Below are positions 63,166 through 64,000 of a stretch of DNA of 64,000 nucleotides, piece by piece. Numbering within the stretch: position 1 is the stretch's first letter; each line of letters begins with the position of its first letter. The notes below the pieces were generated by a model. The model was given only the letters and a program-made list of their open reading frames with translations. It did not search any database and had not been told where the DNA came from. The DNA is from Nilaparvata lugens. Taxonomy: Eukaryota > Arthropoda > Insecta > Hemiptera > Delphacidae. The position numbers were made by a program, and so were the translations under genes. The DNA lies in NCBI RefSeq assembly GCF_014356525.2, contig NC_052508.1, positions 66,408,708-66,472,707 on the forward strand, in the 5' to 3' direction.

Positions 63166-64000
63166 GTAAATACACTATCGTCTACATTATTTTTTTATTG
63201 AGTTCTACCTTGTCTTTGTTCTAATTTTTCATCGTATATACTTTACAATAATGTATTAAAAACTTGATCATTTATTGTCTTTTGAAAATGAACTTGAAAA
63301 TGACATGAATGTTGAAACATGTTGTGATAAAATAATTCAAAAAAGGGTACTAAGATTTTTATTTTTATAAATCTATATTACTCCCAACTCAGCCCTTTAA
63401 CCGCCGTCGAGCTGACACTTTTATTTTATTTATTTATTGTTTTTTCCTATCTTTAGTTTTAAAATTTATTATTATAATAAACTCTCTTTCAAATTTACTA
63501 ATTATTCATAGTATGTAATTTATTTTATTATTGCTAGTGTTTGCCCTCTGTCTGATAATTTGCGACTCCTCCCTGCAAACGGACAAATCATCCAGGCAGG
63601 GAGAATTTATTCATGTAATTCATAACACTTTTATATTTTGTGAATCATATTATATATTATAATTATTATTTATGAGTGTCATAATTATGTAATATTTTAT
63701 GAATAAACCAATTTGAATTTGAATTTATGAATTTACTTGATCATTTACTACAAAAGGGCTACTTGAACGTTTCATTACAAGAAAAATGTAGCCCTTTTGT
63801 AATAAATGATCAATTATGTTGAAACTTGATTTATTGAATTGAATGAATTCACTACTTAGATTGTTCAATTGCTTTCAGATTTCAATTCAAACTTCTTAAA
63901 TTTCAAAACGAAGTTTTTAAAACAGCGGTGTTCACTGACCAATCGGCATGAATTGGTCCCAATTTTCTATAGGATTTGCATTATTTGGTTTTGATTGTAC
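63166..64000. other. Last intron segment with repeat tails
   Basis: A family I remnant is at 63290-63375 (AACATGTTGTGATAAAATAA, AAAAAAGGGTACTAAGATTT). A plus-strand retroelement-like 3' tail with CTCCCTGCAAACGG...GGCAGGGAG stem and AATAAACCAATTTGAATTTG runs from about 63560 to 63725. A small foldback with GATCATTTACTACAAAAGGG and its inverse is at 63738-63812. No exon seen. Confidence 0.55.

Noticed and set aside
1..64000. Possible second host gene or a new defence-like system in the introns
   Set aside because: All sizeable open frames outside bark are RT fragments, foldback arms, GC-rich MITEs or antisense shadows. I found no endogenous virus signature and no independent exon series.

Overview
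This is an AT-rich, intron- and transposon-dense animal genome window, almost certainly from an insect and probably a hemipteran. The planthopper-like impression comes from familiar-looking dispersed repeats and is inference only. I see no bacterial-style operon, rRNA, intact tRNA or CRISPR array. The only host protein-coding gene I can support is one very large plus-strand gene that enters from the left, or starts in the unassigned first 1.3 kb, and runs off the right edge.

The gene is the insect bark beetle/anakonda orthologue (bark, also called aka), a giant transmembrane protein of tricellular epithelial junctions. I could chain 26 exons by translating across GT-AG boundaries and checking phase, about 6.4 kb of coding sequence or 2,140 codons. 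They encode three consecutive modules. Each has an SRCR domain, parallel beta-helix repeats, a CUB-like domain and a second beta-helix. Module 1 is exons at 1384-15837. Module 2 is 18019-43991, led by a G-R-L-T-L-E-P-G-V linker. Module 3 is 47580-63165 and continues past the edge. The signal peptide, the rest of module 3, the C-type lectin domain and the transmembrane segment known from the family are not in the window.

The introns hold nested mobile elements. These include a 5'-truncated jockey-type LINE at 19654-21362, three other LINE fragments, tRNA-derived SINEs with MITEs inserted in them, at least six copies of a ~350-380 bp MITE with GAGGTCCACGTTATAATGGC ends, about ten copies of a palindromic CCCGGTTGCAC MITE, and several long foldbacks (the largest about 1.2 kb).

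The most unusual feature is repeated damage or duplication exactly at exon boundaries. The SRCR1 exon exists as two base-identical copies plus a decayed third. The SRCR3 exon lies in a 2.29-kb tandem duplication. The acceptors at 31866 and 41917 have upstream partial copies. The donor at 19648 was duplicated as a LINE target site. Two homopolymer frameshifts in the 12456-13271 exon, one in the 54073 copy and a one-base phase mismatch at 23258/24345 suggest either assembly errors or real lesions; raw reads or RNA would decide. I did not find a convincing new biological system. The testable novelty is possible mutually exclusive SRCR exons and the pattern of splice-site duplication.
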